From positions 62,001 through 126,000 of the forward strand of contig NZ_BQHJ01000003.1 in assembly GCF_021603645.1 (NCBI RefSeq): a DNA stretch of 64,000 nt. The letters run 5' to 3'. The notes under the pieces are model-generated. The model ran no database searches. It was given only the letters and a program-made list of their open reading frames with translations, and was not told the DNA's origin. This stretch comes from Pseudomonas pseudonitroreducens (lineage in GTDB: Bacteria > Pseudomonadota > Gammaproteobacteria > Pseudomonadales > Pseudomonadaceae). The position numbers and the translations under genes are program-made. Position 1 is the stretch's first letter; each line of letters opens with the position of its first letter. Of this stretch, positions 16,457 to 24,967 are shown in pieces.

Positions 16457-16800
16457 TCCGCCGCCATCCGATCCTCACTGCCCTGGTCCTGCTGCTGCTC
16501 GCACTGGTGACCACGGCCTGGCAGAACCGCGTCCACCTCGCCGCCTTCCCTGGCATCATCGGCGCCTACACCGCCAAGGAGTACTGCTCCTGCCGCTACG
16601 TTATGGGGAACTCGGCGGACTATTGCCGGGCCTATACCAAGCAGTACGTGCCGACCAGCGGCTTCCTCGACGACGAAGCGCGCAAGCGGGTGACCGCCCG
16701 CGGCCTTGGCAGTACGCAGACAGCCGCCTGGCTCGGTGCGCGCGAAGGATGCCAACTGATGCCCCAGGCGGATGAATTGCCCGAATCGGGCAACCACTGA
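16453..16800 (+). CDS. Small exported or membrane-anchored cysteine-containing protein
   Basis: 115 residues. An N-terminal hydrophobic segment (residues 8-21, ILTALVLLLLALVT) acts as anchor or uncleaved signal; the rest is periplasmic with cysteines at CSC, YCRAY and GCQ, able to form two disulfides. The start overlaps the serine hydrolase stop (ATGA), so the two are made together and may act together in the periplasm. I do not recognise a named family. Confidence 0.7.
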   Translation: MIRRHPILTALVLLLLALVTTAWQNRVHLAAFPGIIGAYTAKEYCSCRYVMGNSADYCRAYTKQYVPTSGFLDDEARKRVTARGLGSTQTAAWLGAREGCQLMPQADELPESGNH

Positions 16801-16843
16801 CGGGCGCGTTCCACGGAGCGGGACGACCCGCTTCGGAGGATCG

Positions 16844-17443
16844 ATGCATTCTTTTGTAACAGGCGCTGTGTGCGCGTTGCTGGTACTGGCCAGCCCGCTG
16901 GCCCTGGCCGAATGGCAACTGGACGGTGACACCTCGCGGATCAGCTTTGTCTCGGTCAAACGCGGCAAGATGGCGGAAGTGCAGCGCTTCGACCGCCTCT
17001 CCGGGCAGATCGACGACCAGGGCGCGGTGCGCGTCGTGGTGCCGCTGGAGTCCATCGACAGCGGCCTGGCGCTGCGCGACGAGCGCATGCGCAATTCCTT
17101 CTTCGAGATCGAGCGCTTCCCCGAGGCGATCGTCAGCAGCCAGCTGGACCTGAGCCGTTACGACGACCTGCAGGTCGGCCAGTCGCGCCAGGAAACCGTG
17201 GACTTCAACCTCGACCTGCATGGCCAGCAGCGCCGGCTCAAGTCCGAGGTACTGGTCAGCCGCCCCAGCGAGACGCGTATCGAAGTGACGACCCTGGAGC
17301 CGCTGGTACTCAAGCTGATCGACTTCGACCTGGAGGAAAAGCTCGAGCCGCTCAAGGAAGTCGCCAACGTGCCTTCGATCACTCCCGAAGTGCCAGTGTT
17401 CGCGGTGCTGGGGTTCAGCCAGGTGATCAAGCAGAGCCCCTGA
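16844..17443 (+). CDS. YceI-family periplasmic lipid-binding protein (copy 1)
   Basis: 199 residues with a Sec signal peptide (cleavage near LALA-EW). The mature part shows the YceI lipocalin-like barrel: SRISFVSVKRGKMAEV, the acidic/basic loop LALRDERMRNSFF and the closing strand pair. Members bind polyisoprenoids in the periplasm. CGGAGGA precedes ATG 16844. A diverged paralogue sits 3.5 kb downstream (20958-21533); both share the LRDER core. Confidence 0.88.
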   Translation: MHSFVTGAVCALLVLASPLALAEWQLDGDTSRISFVSVKRGKMAEVQRFDRLSGQIDDQGAVRVVVPLESIDSGLALRDERMRNSFFEIERFPEAIVSSQLDLSRYDDLQVGQSRQETVDFNLDLHGQQRRLKSEVLVSRPSETRIEVTTLEPLVLKLIDFDLEEKLEPLKEVANVPSITPEVPVFAVLGFSQVIKQSP

Positions 17444-17609
17444 TAGTGCGGGAATGGGAACGGGCTGGCGCAGGGCTGCGGCGGGTATGACGTTGCGAGG
17501 CCAGTCGGCGCCAGCCAACAGCGGCTAGACTTCGGCGCTGACAGCTTGCCGATGCCCGACTTGGCGTGCCCGGCAACTCCGCAGCTCAATAACAAGGACA
17601 GTTGAGAAT

Positions 17610-18254
17610 ATGTGCAAGGCGACTGAACTCCAGACTTTCCGAGGATATGCGATCAAAAATGCCTTCAGGCTGGCATGGGAAATGAATTTCACCGGCGATA
17701 GTTCAATTGAGGAGGCTGGGCAGGTGGCCGCGCAGGAAATGAACTTCACGGTTCTATTGTCGATCATCGAGTCCTTGGGCCTGGCACATCTAACGCCGGA
17801 GGACGCGCTTGCTACGCTGAACGATGCAGTCAAGTCCCATGGCCAGTCATTCACTCTCTCGAAACCGGCTCATTTCGATCAGGCGGTACTGGATATAAAA
17901 GACCTCAGGGGTAGTGCGTCCCATGTAAGTCTCATGGAAGGCAACGTAACCGTTTACCTGGATAACGATCAGCTAAAGCATCAGCACAAGAGCCATCCGA
18001 TTGGCACCCGGGTAACTCACGGCGGTAACAAGTTCAACAGCACCTGCGACGTGGCGTGGCACCGTGCGAACACGTTGCCGGAGATGCTGGAGTGGGCCAA
18101 GGGCCTCCCTTATGTTGAAGGGAGCAAGCAACCAACCGGTCAGGCGGAACCACGCAACGGTATTCACTACGAGGGGCATTGTCTGATGGCCAACAGCGGG
18201 AAGTATGTCCTTTTCCACTGTTACCCGAGTGATGGCTCCAAGTTGCTAGGTTGA
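17610..18254 (+). CDS. Orphan protein of unknown function, low GC
   Basis: 214 residues, starting MCKATELQTF at ATG 17610, with a weak AAGGA ribosome site. No signal peptide or membrane helix. Base and codon use differ sharply from neighbours: many A/T third positions (for example AAA, AAT, GAT, ATA codons). A 15-bp near-identical repeat at 17678 and 17735 encodes EMNFT twice, 19 residues apart, suggesting an internal duplication. The C-terminal half is rich in His, Gly and Asn (THGGNKFNST, NGIHYEGHC). I do not recognise the family. Base composition suggests horizontal acquisition between two YceI genes. Confidence 0.7.
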   Translation: MCKATELQTFRGYAIKNAFRLAWEMNFTGDSSIEEAGQVAAQEMNFTVLLSIIESLGLAHLTPEDALATLNDAVKSHGQSFTLSKPAHFDQAVLDIKDLRGSASHVSLMEGNVTVYLDNDQLKHQHKSHPIGTRVTHGGNKFNSTCDVAWHRANTLPEMLEWAKGLPYVEGSKQPTGQAEPRNGIHYEGHCLMANSGKYVLFHCYPSDGSKLLG

Positions 18255-18332
18255 CGGAGAGTGCTTCCGATGCGGGTTCCCAGTCGGTGCGGATCACGAT
18301 GAGCCCGGCCTGCCGGTTGGATTTCGGGCAGT

Positions 18333-19832
18333 TCAGGAGCGTGTAGTTTCCATTTCAGGCCGAGTCGTCCGGCCTGCTCCGAATGCCGTGAAGCTGCCCG
18401 CCGCGAACAGCCAGGCGCTGATCCCGCCGTAGCCCAGCACCCAGCCGAAGCCTTGCACCAGTGCCGCGCGGGCGCCCTCCGGATCGTCCGTGCCCGGCCG
18501 GCCGCTGGCGATGCTCGCCGCTTGTTGCAGCTTCTCGCTGCCATCCACGCCGTGGAGTGCGGCGGCGACACCGGAAAGCAGGATCAGCCCCATCACCGCG
18601 ATGTTGATTGCCAGGGAGATCATCCGCGCGCTCATGTCGATGCCCGAGGCCATGCCAGCGCGGGCAGCGGGCACGGCAGCGGTGGAGGTGTTGGTCACCG
18701 TGGTGTTGGTCATGCCCAGGCCGATGCCGGCCAGCACGCAGCCGGGCAGCAGGGTCAGCCAGCTGGCGTGGTCGACGGCGCTGCCCCAGAGCATCAGGAA
18801 GAAGCCGGCGCCGATCACGAACATCCCGCCGGGGATCACCCAGCCGGGGTGGAAGCGGTGCGCCAGGCGCTCGGCGATCGGCGGCACCAGCAGCGTTGGC
18901 AGGGTGTAGGCGAGCAGCGACCAGCCGGCCTTCACGTCGTCGTAGCCGAGCACGCCGTGGTAGTAGACCGGCAGGTAGATCATCAGCGGCCAGAAGCTCG
19001 CGTTCATCCCCGCCGAGGCGAACATCGCTCCGGAGAATGCGCGGATGCGCAAGACCGAGAAGTCGAACAGCGGGTGGGCGACGTGGCGCTCGATCAGGAT
19101 GAACGCCGCCAGGCAGGCGACGCTGAGCAGCAGGATCGCCAGCGCGGCCGGGCTGGCAAAGCCCAGGTCGGCACCCTGGGTGATGTAGAACACCGTGCCG
19201 AGGACGGCCAGCGACAGCGTCAGCATGCCGCCCATATCCAGCCGCTCGGCATCCGGGTCGCGCGACTCCACCGCGCCGTACTGCGCCAGTGCCAGGGTGA
19301 GCAGGGCGAGCGGCCCGTGCACCAGGAACACCCATTGCCAACTGGCCAGGGCGACGATGGCGCTGCCGATGATCGGCCCGAAACCCAGGCCGATGCCGAA
19401 TACCACGCCCCAGGCGGCGAAGGCGCGTACGCGCTGCGCCGGGTCGCTGAACTGGCTGGTGAGGACCGCCACCTGGCAGATCAGCATGACCCCGCCGGCC
19501 GCGCCTTGCAGGAAGCGCCCGGCGATCATTGCCGGCATGCTGGTCGCCAGCCCGCAGAGCAGCGAAGTGACGCCGAACAGCGCGAGACTGATGACGAACA
19601 CGCGCTTGCGGCCGAAGCGGTCGGCCAGGGTGCCGGCGGCCATCAGTACGCTGGTGACGGCGATGGTGTAGGCGTTCATCACCCATTGCAGGTCCTGGAA
19701 GTCGCCGTGCAGTACCCGCTCCAGGGCTGGAAGGCTGGCCGGAACGCTGGAGATTTCCAGGCCGAACATCATCGAGGACAGGCACACCGCGGCCAGGGCG
19801 ATGAGGTTTCTGGGGTTTTGGTGGGCAGTCAT
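18333..19832 (-). CDS. MFS multidrug efflux transporter, DHA2 (14-TM) family
   Basis: 499 residues with about fourteen hydrophobic helices. MFS motif A is AGTLADRFGRKRV between helices 2 and 3; the antiporter motif C region is GVVFGIGLGFGPIIGS. The size and the extra pair of helices place it in the DHA2 group (EmrB/QacA type), proton-driven exporters of hydrophobic compounds. ATG 19832 is preferred to an upstream start because GGAG precedes it. It is divergent from a LysR gene at 19942, the common local-regulator layout. Confidence 0.88.
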   Translation of the reverse strand: MTAHQNPRNLIALAAVCLSSMMFGLEISSVPASLPALERVLHGDFQDLQWVMNAYTIAVTSVLMAAGTLADRFGRKRVFVISLALFGVTSLLCGLATSMPAMIAGRFLQGAAGGVMLICQVAVLTSQFSDPAQRVRAFAAWGVVFGIGLGFGPIIGSAIVALASWQWVFLVHGPLALLTLALAQYGAVESRDPDAERLDMGGMLTLSLAVLGTVFYITQGADLGFASPAALAILLLSVACLAAFILIERHVAHPLFDFSVLRIRAFSGAMFASAGMNASFWPLMIYLPVYYHGVLGYDDVKAGWSLLAYTLPTLLVPPIAERLAHRFHPGWVIPGGMFVIGAGFFLMLWGSAVDHASWLTLLPGCVLAGIGLGMTNTTVTNTSTAAVPAARAGMASGIDMSARMISLAINIAVMGLILLSGVAAALHGVDGSEKLQQAASIASGRPGTDDPEGARAALVQGFGWVLGYGGISAWLFAAGSFTAFGAGRTTRPEMETTRS

Positions 19833-19860
19833 GAGGATGGCTCCGGGGGACGAACCTCTA

Positions 19861-19873
19861 TTCTGAAAAAGAA
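19861..19873. promoter_or_regulatory. Possible LysR operator (T-N11-A)
   Basis: TTCT-N5-AGAA is a small dyad that also fits the LysR T-N11-A pattern, placed in the 109-bp gap between the divergent MFS and LysR starts. A short motif such as this has a fair chance of arising by accident. Confidence 0.35.
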
Positions 19874-19941
19874 CAGGGTTCCCCATTGGCTCCATTTCGT
19901 CCCATCATTGGGTCTCTTGAGGATTCAAAAGGGGCTGCCTG

Positions 19942-20847
19942 ATGGATGACCGACTTGATGGCATCGCCACCTTCGTTCAGGTGGTGGATGCCGGCAGCTT
20001 TGCCGTGGCCGCCGAGCGTCTGAATCTCACTCGCTCGGCGGTGGGCAAGGCCATCGCCCGGCTGGAGGCGCGCTTGGGTGTGCGCCTGCTGCAACGCACC
20101 ACGCGCAGCCAGAACCTCACCGACGACGGCCAGGTGTTCTACGACAGCTGCGTGCGTGCCCTGGCCGAACTGGACGCCGCGCACACCGCGCTGGAAGGCG
20201 GGCGGATGGAGCCGCGCGGGCGCCTGCGGGTCAGCGTGCCGATCTCCTTTGGCCACCTCTGCGTGGTGCCGCTGATGCTGGCGCTGGCGCGGCAGTACCC
20301 GTCGCTGAAGATCGACCTGTCGTTCACCGACCGCCGCGTCGACCTGGTGGAAGAGGGCTTCGACCTCGCCGTGCGCATTGGCCCGCTGGGCGACAGTGCC
20401 ACGCTCGCCGCGCGCAAGCTGGGTGTGCAGTACACCAGTATCGGCGCGGCACCCGCCTATATCGCCGAGCGCGGCATGCCCGAGGGCCTGGACGATCTCG
20501 CCGGTCACGCCGCCATCAGCTACTCGGTCGCCGGCGTCACCTCGCCCTGGGACCTGCGCGACGACGACGGCCACGCGCAACGCATCGACATCGATCCACA
20601 GCTGAGCATGGACGACCTGCAGGCCATCACCGCTGCCGCCGTGGCCGGTTTCGGCCTGGCGCGCCTGCCGTCCTGGCTGCTGGCGCGGCATGTGAAGCTG
20701 GGCGAGCTGGTAGTGGTGAAGGGCCGCTGCAACCTGCCGCCGCTGGAGATCCACGCGGTGTGGCCGAAGACCCGCTACATGCCATCGAAGATCCGCTGCG
20801 CGATCGATGCGCTGGTGGCCGGGATTCCCGCCCTGCTGGCGGACTGA
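19942..20847 (+). CDS. LysR-family transcriptional regulator
   Basis: 301 residues. The winged helix is MDDRLDGIATFVQVVDAGSF then AERLNLTRSAVGKAIARLEARLG (recognition helix within residues 25-45), followed by the type 2 periplasmic-binding effector domain (RVSVPISFGHLCVVPLM, LSFTDRRVDLVEEGFDLAVRIG). This is the typical CrgA/PecT-like subgroup sequence. It is divergent from the DHA2 exporter and most likely controls it. Effector unknown. Confidence 0.92.
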   Translation: MDDRLDGIATFVQVVDAGSFAVAAERLNLTRSAVGKAIARLEARLGVRLLQRTTRSQNLTDDGQVFYDSCVRALAELDAAHTALEGGRMEPRGRLRVSVPISFGHLCVVPLMLALARQYPSLKIDLSFTDRRVDLVEEGFDLAVRIGPLGDSATLAARKLGVQYTSIGAAPAYIAERGMPEGLDDLAGHAAISYSVAGVTSPWDLRDDDGHAQRIDIDPQLSMDDLQAITAAAVAGFGLARLPSWLLARHVKLGELVVVKGRCNLPPLEIHAVWPKTRYMPSKIRCAIDALVAGIPALLAD

Positions 20848-20957
20848 ACCAATGACCGCGATGCCTGCCCAATGGCTCGCCGGTCGGGCGGTTTGCAAGC
20901 CGACGGCGGGCCGCTATCGTTGGCCTTTGATCCATCCGTTTTCATGTAAGGGATTCC

Positions 20958-21533
20958 ATGCGCTCGCTGTTCGCCTTCCTCTTCGCGGCCTGCTTCGCCG
21001 CCTCCGCCCAGGCTGCCTGGTACCTCGACTACGAGTCCTCGCGGCTGACCTTCGTTACCACCAAGAATGCCGACATCGCCGAGGTGAATCGCTTCCTGGT
21101 GATGCATGGCAAGGTGGAGGAGCAGGGTCAGGTTGAGTTGCGCATCGAGATGGATTCGCTCAGTACGGGCATTCCGCTGCGCGACGAGCGCCTGCGCGAG
21201 CAACTCTTCGATACCGAAAAGCATCCGGATGCGCGCGTCACCGCGAAGCTCGACCTGCGCCCCATCACCGAACTGGCCAGTGGCGTGCAACTGGAGATGC
21301 GCCTGCCGCTGCGCCTGGAACTCAACGGCCAGGCGAAGGACTATCGTACCGACGTGCTGATCACCCGCCTGGACGAGCACCGCTTCCAGGTCGTGACCCT
21401 GCAGCCGCTGGTGATCACCGCCGCTGACTTCGGCCTCGCGCCGGGCGTGGCACAGCTGCGCAAACTGGCCGGGCTGAAGAGCATTGGCCTGTCGGTGCCG
21501 GTGGGCGCCGTGCTGATCTTCGCCTCGCGGTGA
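20958..21533 (+). CDS. YceI-family periplasmic protein (copy 2)
   Basis: 191 residues with a Sec signal peptide (MRSLFAFLFAACFAASAQA, cleavage before AW). The barrel motif SRLTFVTTKNADIAEV and loop IPLRDERLREQLF correspond to the same parts of the paralogue at 16844. The stop overlaps the GTG start of the phospholipase D gene (GTGA), so the two are translationally coupled. This suggests a shared job with lipids at the envelope. Confidence 0.88.
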   Translation: MRSLFAFLFAACFAASAQAAWYLDYESSRLTFVTTKNADIAEVNRFLVMHGKVEEQGQVELRIEMDSLSTGIPLRDERLREQLFDTEKHPDARVTAKLDLRPITELASGVQLEMRLPLRLELNGQAKDYRTDVLITRLDEHRFQVVTLQPLVITAADFGLAPGVAQLRKLAGLKSIGLSVPVGAVLIFASR

Positions 21534-22687
21534 GCGGCCCGATCTTCCCCTGGCGGACGGGCAACCGTTTCGCCCTGCTCTGCGATGGCGAGCGCTTCTT
21601 CCCGCGCATGTTCGCTGCCATCGACAGCGCCGAGCGGCAGATCGAACTGGAACTCTACCTGGTGGAAAGCGGCAGCTGCGCCGAGGCGCTGCTCGACCGC
21701 CTGCTGGCTGCGCTCGGGCGTGGCGTGAAGGTGCGCTGCCTGTTCGATGCCTTCGGCAGCCTGAAGCTTTCCAGCGCCTGGTCACAGCAATTGCTGGAAG
21801 CGGGTGGCGAGCTGCGCCAGTACAACCCGCTGAACTGGAAGGCCGGCCTGCGCAACCTGTACCGCGATCACCGCAAACTGCTGCTGGTGGACGAGCGCAT
21901 CGCCTACGTCGGTGGCACCGGCGCCACCGATGAGTTCTGGTCCGCGCGAGAGAACCGCAGCGACTGGCACGAGGTCATGGTGGAGATGACCGGCCACATC
22001 GTCGCCGACTGGCAGCGCCTGTTCGAGCGGCAGTGGAATGCCTGCCTCGGCGTGCGCGCCTGGAAACCCCGCGAGGAAGTCCTGCTCACCCGCCTGCCGC
22101 CAATCCCCAACTATGGCGAGGGCCTGGCGCGGGTGGCCTACGCCGACGCCGGCCAGCACCGCGATATCCTCCAGGCGCTGGTGCGTTCGCTGCGTGGCGC
22201 GCACCAGCGCGTGTGGCTGGCGACGCCATACTTCCTGCCGACCTGGAAGGTCCGCCGCGCCCTGCGCAAGGCTGCGCAGCGCGGGGTCGACGTGCGCCTG
22301 CTGCTCACCGGCCGCCTCACCGACCATGCGCCCGTGCGCTACGCCGGCCAGCGCTACTATCCGAGCCTGTTGCGCGCCGGCGTGAAGATCTTCGAATACC
22401 AACCGCGTTTCCTTCATCTGAAGATGGTACTGGTCGATGACTGGGTCAGCGTCGGTTCATGCAACTTCGATCATTGGAACCTTCGGTTCAATCTGGAGGC
22501 CAATGTAGAAGCGTTCGATCCGTCATTTACCGCGACGGTGGCCGAGTGCCTGGGCGCCGACTTCGCCCAGAGCCGCGAGATCGACCTGGGTTCCTGGCGT
22601 GCGCGCCCCTGGTGGAAGCGCATGCGCGAGCGGCTGTGGGGTTCGCTGGACCGGCTGGTGGTGAACTTCCTTGACCGTCGCCGCTGA
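21530..22687 (+). CDS. Phospholipase D-type cardiolipin synthase (ClsB/YbhO-like)
   Basis: 385 residues from GTG 21530, accepted because NRFALLCDGERFFPRMF, conserved at the start of ClsB proteins, lies right after it. Two HKD motifs are complete: His114-Arg-Lys116 x4 Asp121 (HRKLLLVDE) and His296-x-Lys298 x4 Asp303 (HLKMVLVDD), each followed by a glycine/serine-rich turn. The enzyme joins phospholipids into cardiolipin or exchanges head groups at the inner membrane. Coupled to the YceI gene upstream. Confidence 0.9.
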   Translation: MSGPIFPWRTGNRFALLCDGERFFPRMFAAIDSAERQIELELYLVESGSCAEALLDRLLAALGRGVKVRCLFDAFGSLKLSSAWSQQLLEAGGELRQYNPLNWKAGLRNLYRDHRKLLLVDERIAYVGGTGATDEFWSARENRSDWHEVMVEMTGHIVADWQRLFERQWNACLGVRAWKPREEVLLTRLPPIPNYGEGLARVAYADAGQHRDILQALVRSLRGAHQRVWLATPYFLPTWKVRRALRKAAQRGVDVRLLLTGRLTDHAPVRYAGQRYYPSLLRAGVKIFEYQPRFLHLKMVLVDDWVSVGSCNFDHWNLRFNLEANVEAFDPSFTATVAECLGADFAQSREIDLGSWRARPWWKRMRERLWGSLDRLVVNFLDRRR

Positions 22688-22737
22688 CGTTGTTGCCATG
22701 CGTTCAGCTGTCGTTCGTCGAGTAGGAGGAGAGAGGC

Positions 22738-24033
22738 GTGGAAACAGTACAAAAAAAGGAACGCTTCATCGGTCTGGAATGGCTGCGCTTCCTGATGGGG
22801 CTTTACGTGGTGATCTACCACACCCTGCACAGCTACCCGGCGGAGCAGAAATTCGCCGGCCTGGATGACCTCACTGCCCTGGGCTTCTTCGCCACCAGTA
22901 CCTTCTTCGTGCTCTCCGGCTTCCTTCTCTGCCACGTCTACGTCACCGACGGACAACTGCGCGAGAGCCCGCGCAGCTTCTTCACCAAGCGCCTGTCCAA
23001 CCTCTACCCGCTGCACATCTTCTCGATCCTGCTGACCATCAGCGTGCTGCTGGTGGTGAGCGGGCTGGGCATCGGCCCGGACCTGGACCAGGCCACGCCG
23101 CGCTTCGTCATCTACGACACCAACGAGGCCATCGGCCGCTTGCAGCCGGAACTCTTCCACCACTGGATGAGCGACCGCGAGTTGCTGTTCAACAGCATCC
23201 TCCAGCTCACCATGCTGCAGGCCTGGAACCCTTACTACCTGACCTTCAACGCGCCGCTCTGGTCGCTCTCGACGCTGTTCTTCTTCTACCTCTGCTTCCC
23301 CTTTGTCGCGCCGCGCCTGGCGCGTCTGCAGAACAAGTGGAGATGGCTGCTGGCGCTGTGGCTGCTCTACCTGATTCCGCCGCTACTGGTGGTCGCCAGT
23401 GAGCAGTACGGCATGCCCTGGACCGGCCTGCTGCACCGCAATCCGCTGCTGCGTTTGCCGGAGTTTCTCAGTGGCATCCTCGCCTATGGGCTGTTCCGCG
23501 AATACAAGGACGCCGGACGCCTGCCGGGGCGCGGAGTGCTGTTGGCGATGGGGGCTTTCGTGCTGGGCAATTTCCTCGTCGCCGATTACCTCTACACCCA
23601 CGGCGCCAAGTTCTGGTACTTCCTGCTGCACAACGGCCTGCTGCTGCCGGCGCAGTTGATGCTGGTCTACATGAGTGCGCTGCCGCGCGATCCGCAGAGC
23701 AGCCTGATCCGCCACTGGTCTCCGCGCCTGGGCGCGGCCTCACTGTCGCTGTTCGCCCTGCATGTGCCGTTGTTCACGCTGTTCTCGCGCACCGAGAAAC
23801 TGATCCGCGCGCCGGGCGATTGCCTGGCCGACTGGGCCTTCTGCGTCGAGTCGGCGACTCATCAGCAGCTATCGATCTGGCTGTATCCGCTGTTCCTGCT
23901 GTTCATGGTCACCAGTTGCGTACTGGTGCAGGAGCGCTGCGTGGTGCCGGTGCGCAAATGGCTGGTGCGGCACCTGTTGCCGGCCCCGCCTGCACCACCG
24001 GGCGCGCGGCGGCGAGTGGTTACCGAGTCGTAA
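22738..24033 (+). CDS. Membrane acyltransferase, acyltransferase 3 (OafA) family
   Basis: 431 residues from GTG 22738, supported by AGGAGGAGAG just before it. About ten hydrophobic helices. The family signature is at the start: GLEWLRFLMGLYVVIYHTLHSYP (longer motif at residues 10-32, catalytic His in IYH) and later FFVLSGFLL. These proteins move acetyl or other acyl groups from the cytoplasm to surface sugars, for example LPS or exopolysaccharide. It follows the cardiolipin synthase by 50 bp, maybe as one envelope-lipid operon. Target unknown. Confidence 0.88.
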   Translation: METVQKKERFIGLEWLRFLMGLYVVIYHTLHSYPAEQKFAGLDDLTALGFFATSTFFVLSGFLLCHVYVTDGQLRESPRSFFTKRLSNLYPLHIFSILLTISVLLVVSGLGIGPDLDQATPRFVIYDTNEAIGRLQPELFHHWMSDRELLFNSILQLTMLQAWNPYYLTFNAPLWSLSTLFFFYLCFPFVAPRLARLQNKWRWLLALWLLYLIPPLLVVASEQYGMPWTGLLHRNPLLRLPEFLSGILAYGLFREYKDAGRLPGRGVLLAMGAFVLGNFLVADYLYTHGAKFWYFLLHNGLLLPAQLMLVYMSALPRDPQSSLIRHWSPRLGAASLSLFALHVPLFTLFSRTEKLIRAPGDCLADWAFCVESATHQQLSIWLYPLFLLFMVTSCVLVQERCVVPVRKWLVRHLLPAPPAPPGARRRVVTES

Positions 24034-24047
24034 TCCATCGTTGGGCT

Positions 24048-24123
24048 GTTCGCGAGCAAGGACTCGGCGTCCCCCTCGGTCCTACAGGTTGCGCTCTTCG
24101 TAGGAGCGAGCTTGCTCGCGAAC
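24048..24123. repeat. REP pair (GAGCTTGCTCGCGAAC family)
   Basis: A reversed, diverged unit (24048-24085, with a GACTCGGCGTCCCCCTCGGT insert-like middle) and a standard unit (24100-24123) face each other after the acyltransferase stop. Confidence 0.8.
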
Positions 24124-24224
24124 CCGATACTGCGCCGTCCCTCACCCGCTTCTGCCGACCTGCGCTGCCCGTGCTAGGTTTTCTGCAGCGCCGCCGCTGC
24201 GGCCCTTTGCGGAAGAAAACCACC

Positions 24225-24818
24225 ATGCCCGTCGAGTTCCGCCTGCTCAGCGGCGAAGCCATCCGCCCGTTCATCGATGATCTGGCGCGTCTGCGGATTA
24301 CGGTGTTCAAGGAGTACCCGTATCTCTACGACGGTAGTCCGGAGTACGAAGCCGGTTACCTCGACAGCCACGTGCGCTCGGCGTGGAGCCTGTGCGTCCT
24401 GTTGCTCGACGAAGGCCGGGTGGTGGGAGCTTCGACCGGGCTGCCGCTGCAGGACGAAGCCGAGGCACTTCAGCGACCGTTTCTGCAGCAGGGCTGGAAC
24501 CCTGAGCGGATCTTCTATTTCGGCGAGTCGGTGGTGCTGCCCGAATATCGCAGCACCGTTCTCGACCTGCGTTTCTTCGAGGAACGCGAGCGCTTCACCC
24601 GTGACCTGAAGCGTTTTGACTGGTGTGCCTTCTGCGCACTGCAACGGTCGCCGGGGCATCCGGCCAAACCTGCCGGCTACCGAACCCACGATGCCTTCTG
24701 GCTGCAGCGTGGCTTCACGCCGCAACCGGGGCTGCGAGCCGAGTATCGTTGGCGTGACCAGGGAGAGTCGTCGGAAACCGCCAAGTCAATGGTGTTCTGG
24801 CTCAAGCAACTGACCTGA
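24225..24818 (+). CDS. GNAT-like N-acetyltransferase
   Basis: 197 residues from ATG 24225 (MPVEFRLLSG), where the domain begins; the open frame upstream runs through a REP element and is not coding. The pattern IDDLARLRITVFKEYPYLYDG and FGESVVLPEYRST resembles a family of GNAT acyltransferases with a V-shaped acyl-CoA site, though a clear RxxGxG/A loop is not visible. The role is unknown. Single gene between REP elements and a lipoprotein gene. Confidence 0.65.
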   Translation: MPVEFRLLSGEAIRPFIDDLARLRITVFKEYPYLYDGSPEYEAGYLDSHVRSAWSLCVLLLDEGRVVGASTGLPLQDEAEALQRPFLQQGWNPERIFYFGESVVLPEYRSTVLDLRFFEERERFTRDLKRFDWCAFCALQRSPGHPAKPAGYRTHDAFWLQRGFTPQPGLRAEYRWRDQGESSETAKSMVFWLKQLT

Positions 24819-24930
24819 CGGACATCGCTGTGCGGGGCGCTCGCTCAAGCGGCGGCTTGCTCCGCTGGCCTGGGCGTGGCCGAGAAGTACTCGACCCGGA
24901 CTTTCGACGGGTGGCAAGCCCGGGTGCGGT

Positions 24931-24951
24931 GGTTATGCTCCGGGCATAACC
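24931..24951. promoter_or_regulatory. Perfect inverted repeat before lipoprotein gene
   Basis: GGTTATGC, 5-nt loop, GCATAACC. The dyad ends 16 bp before ATG 24968 and 3 bp before the purine-rich ribosome site, so it could be an operator or a translation-controlling hairpin. Confidence 0.5.
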
Positions 24952-24967
24952 ATAAGAGGGACTGTCC

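Noticed and set aside
18453-19949. 498-codon open frame opposite the DHA2 exporter
   Set aside because: It is antisense to a clear membrane transporter gene. Its translation is Gln/Arg/Gly/His-rich with no domain, as expected for the shadow of a high-GC gene.
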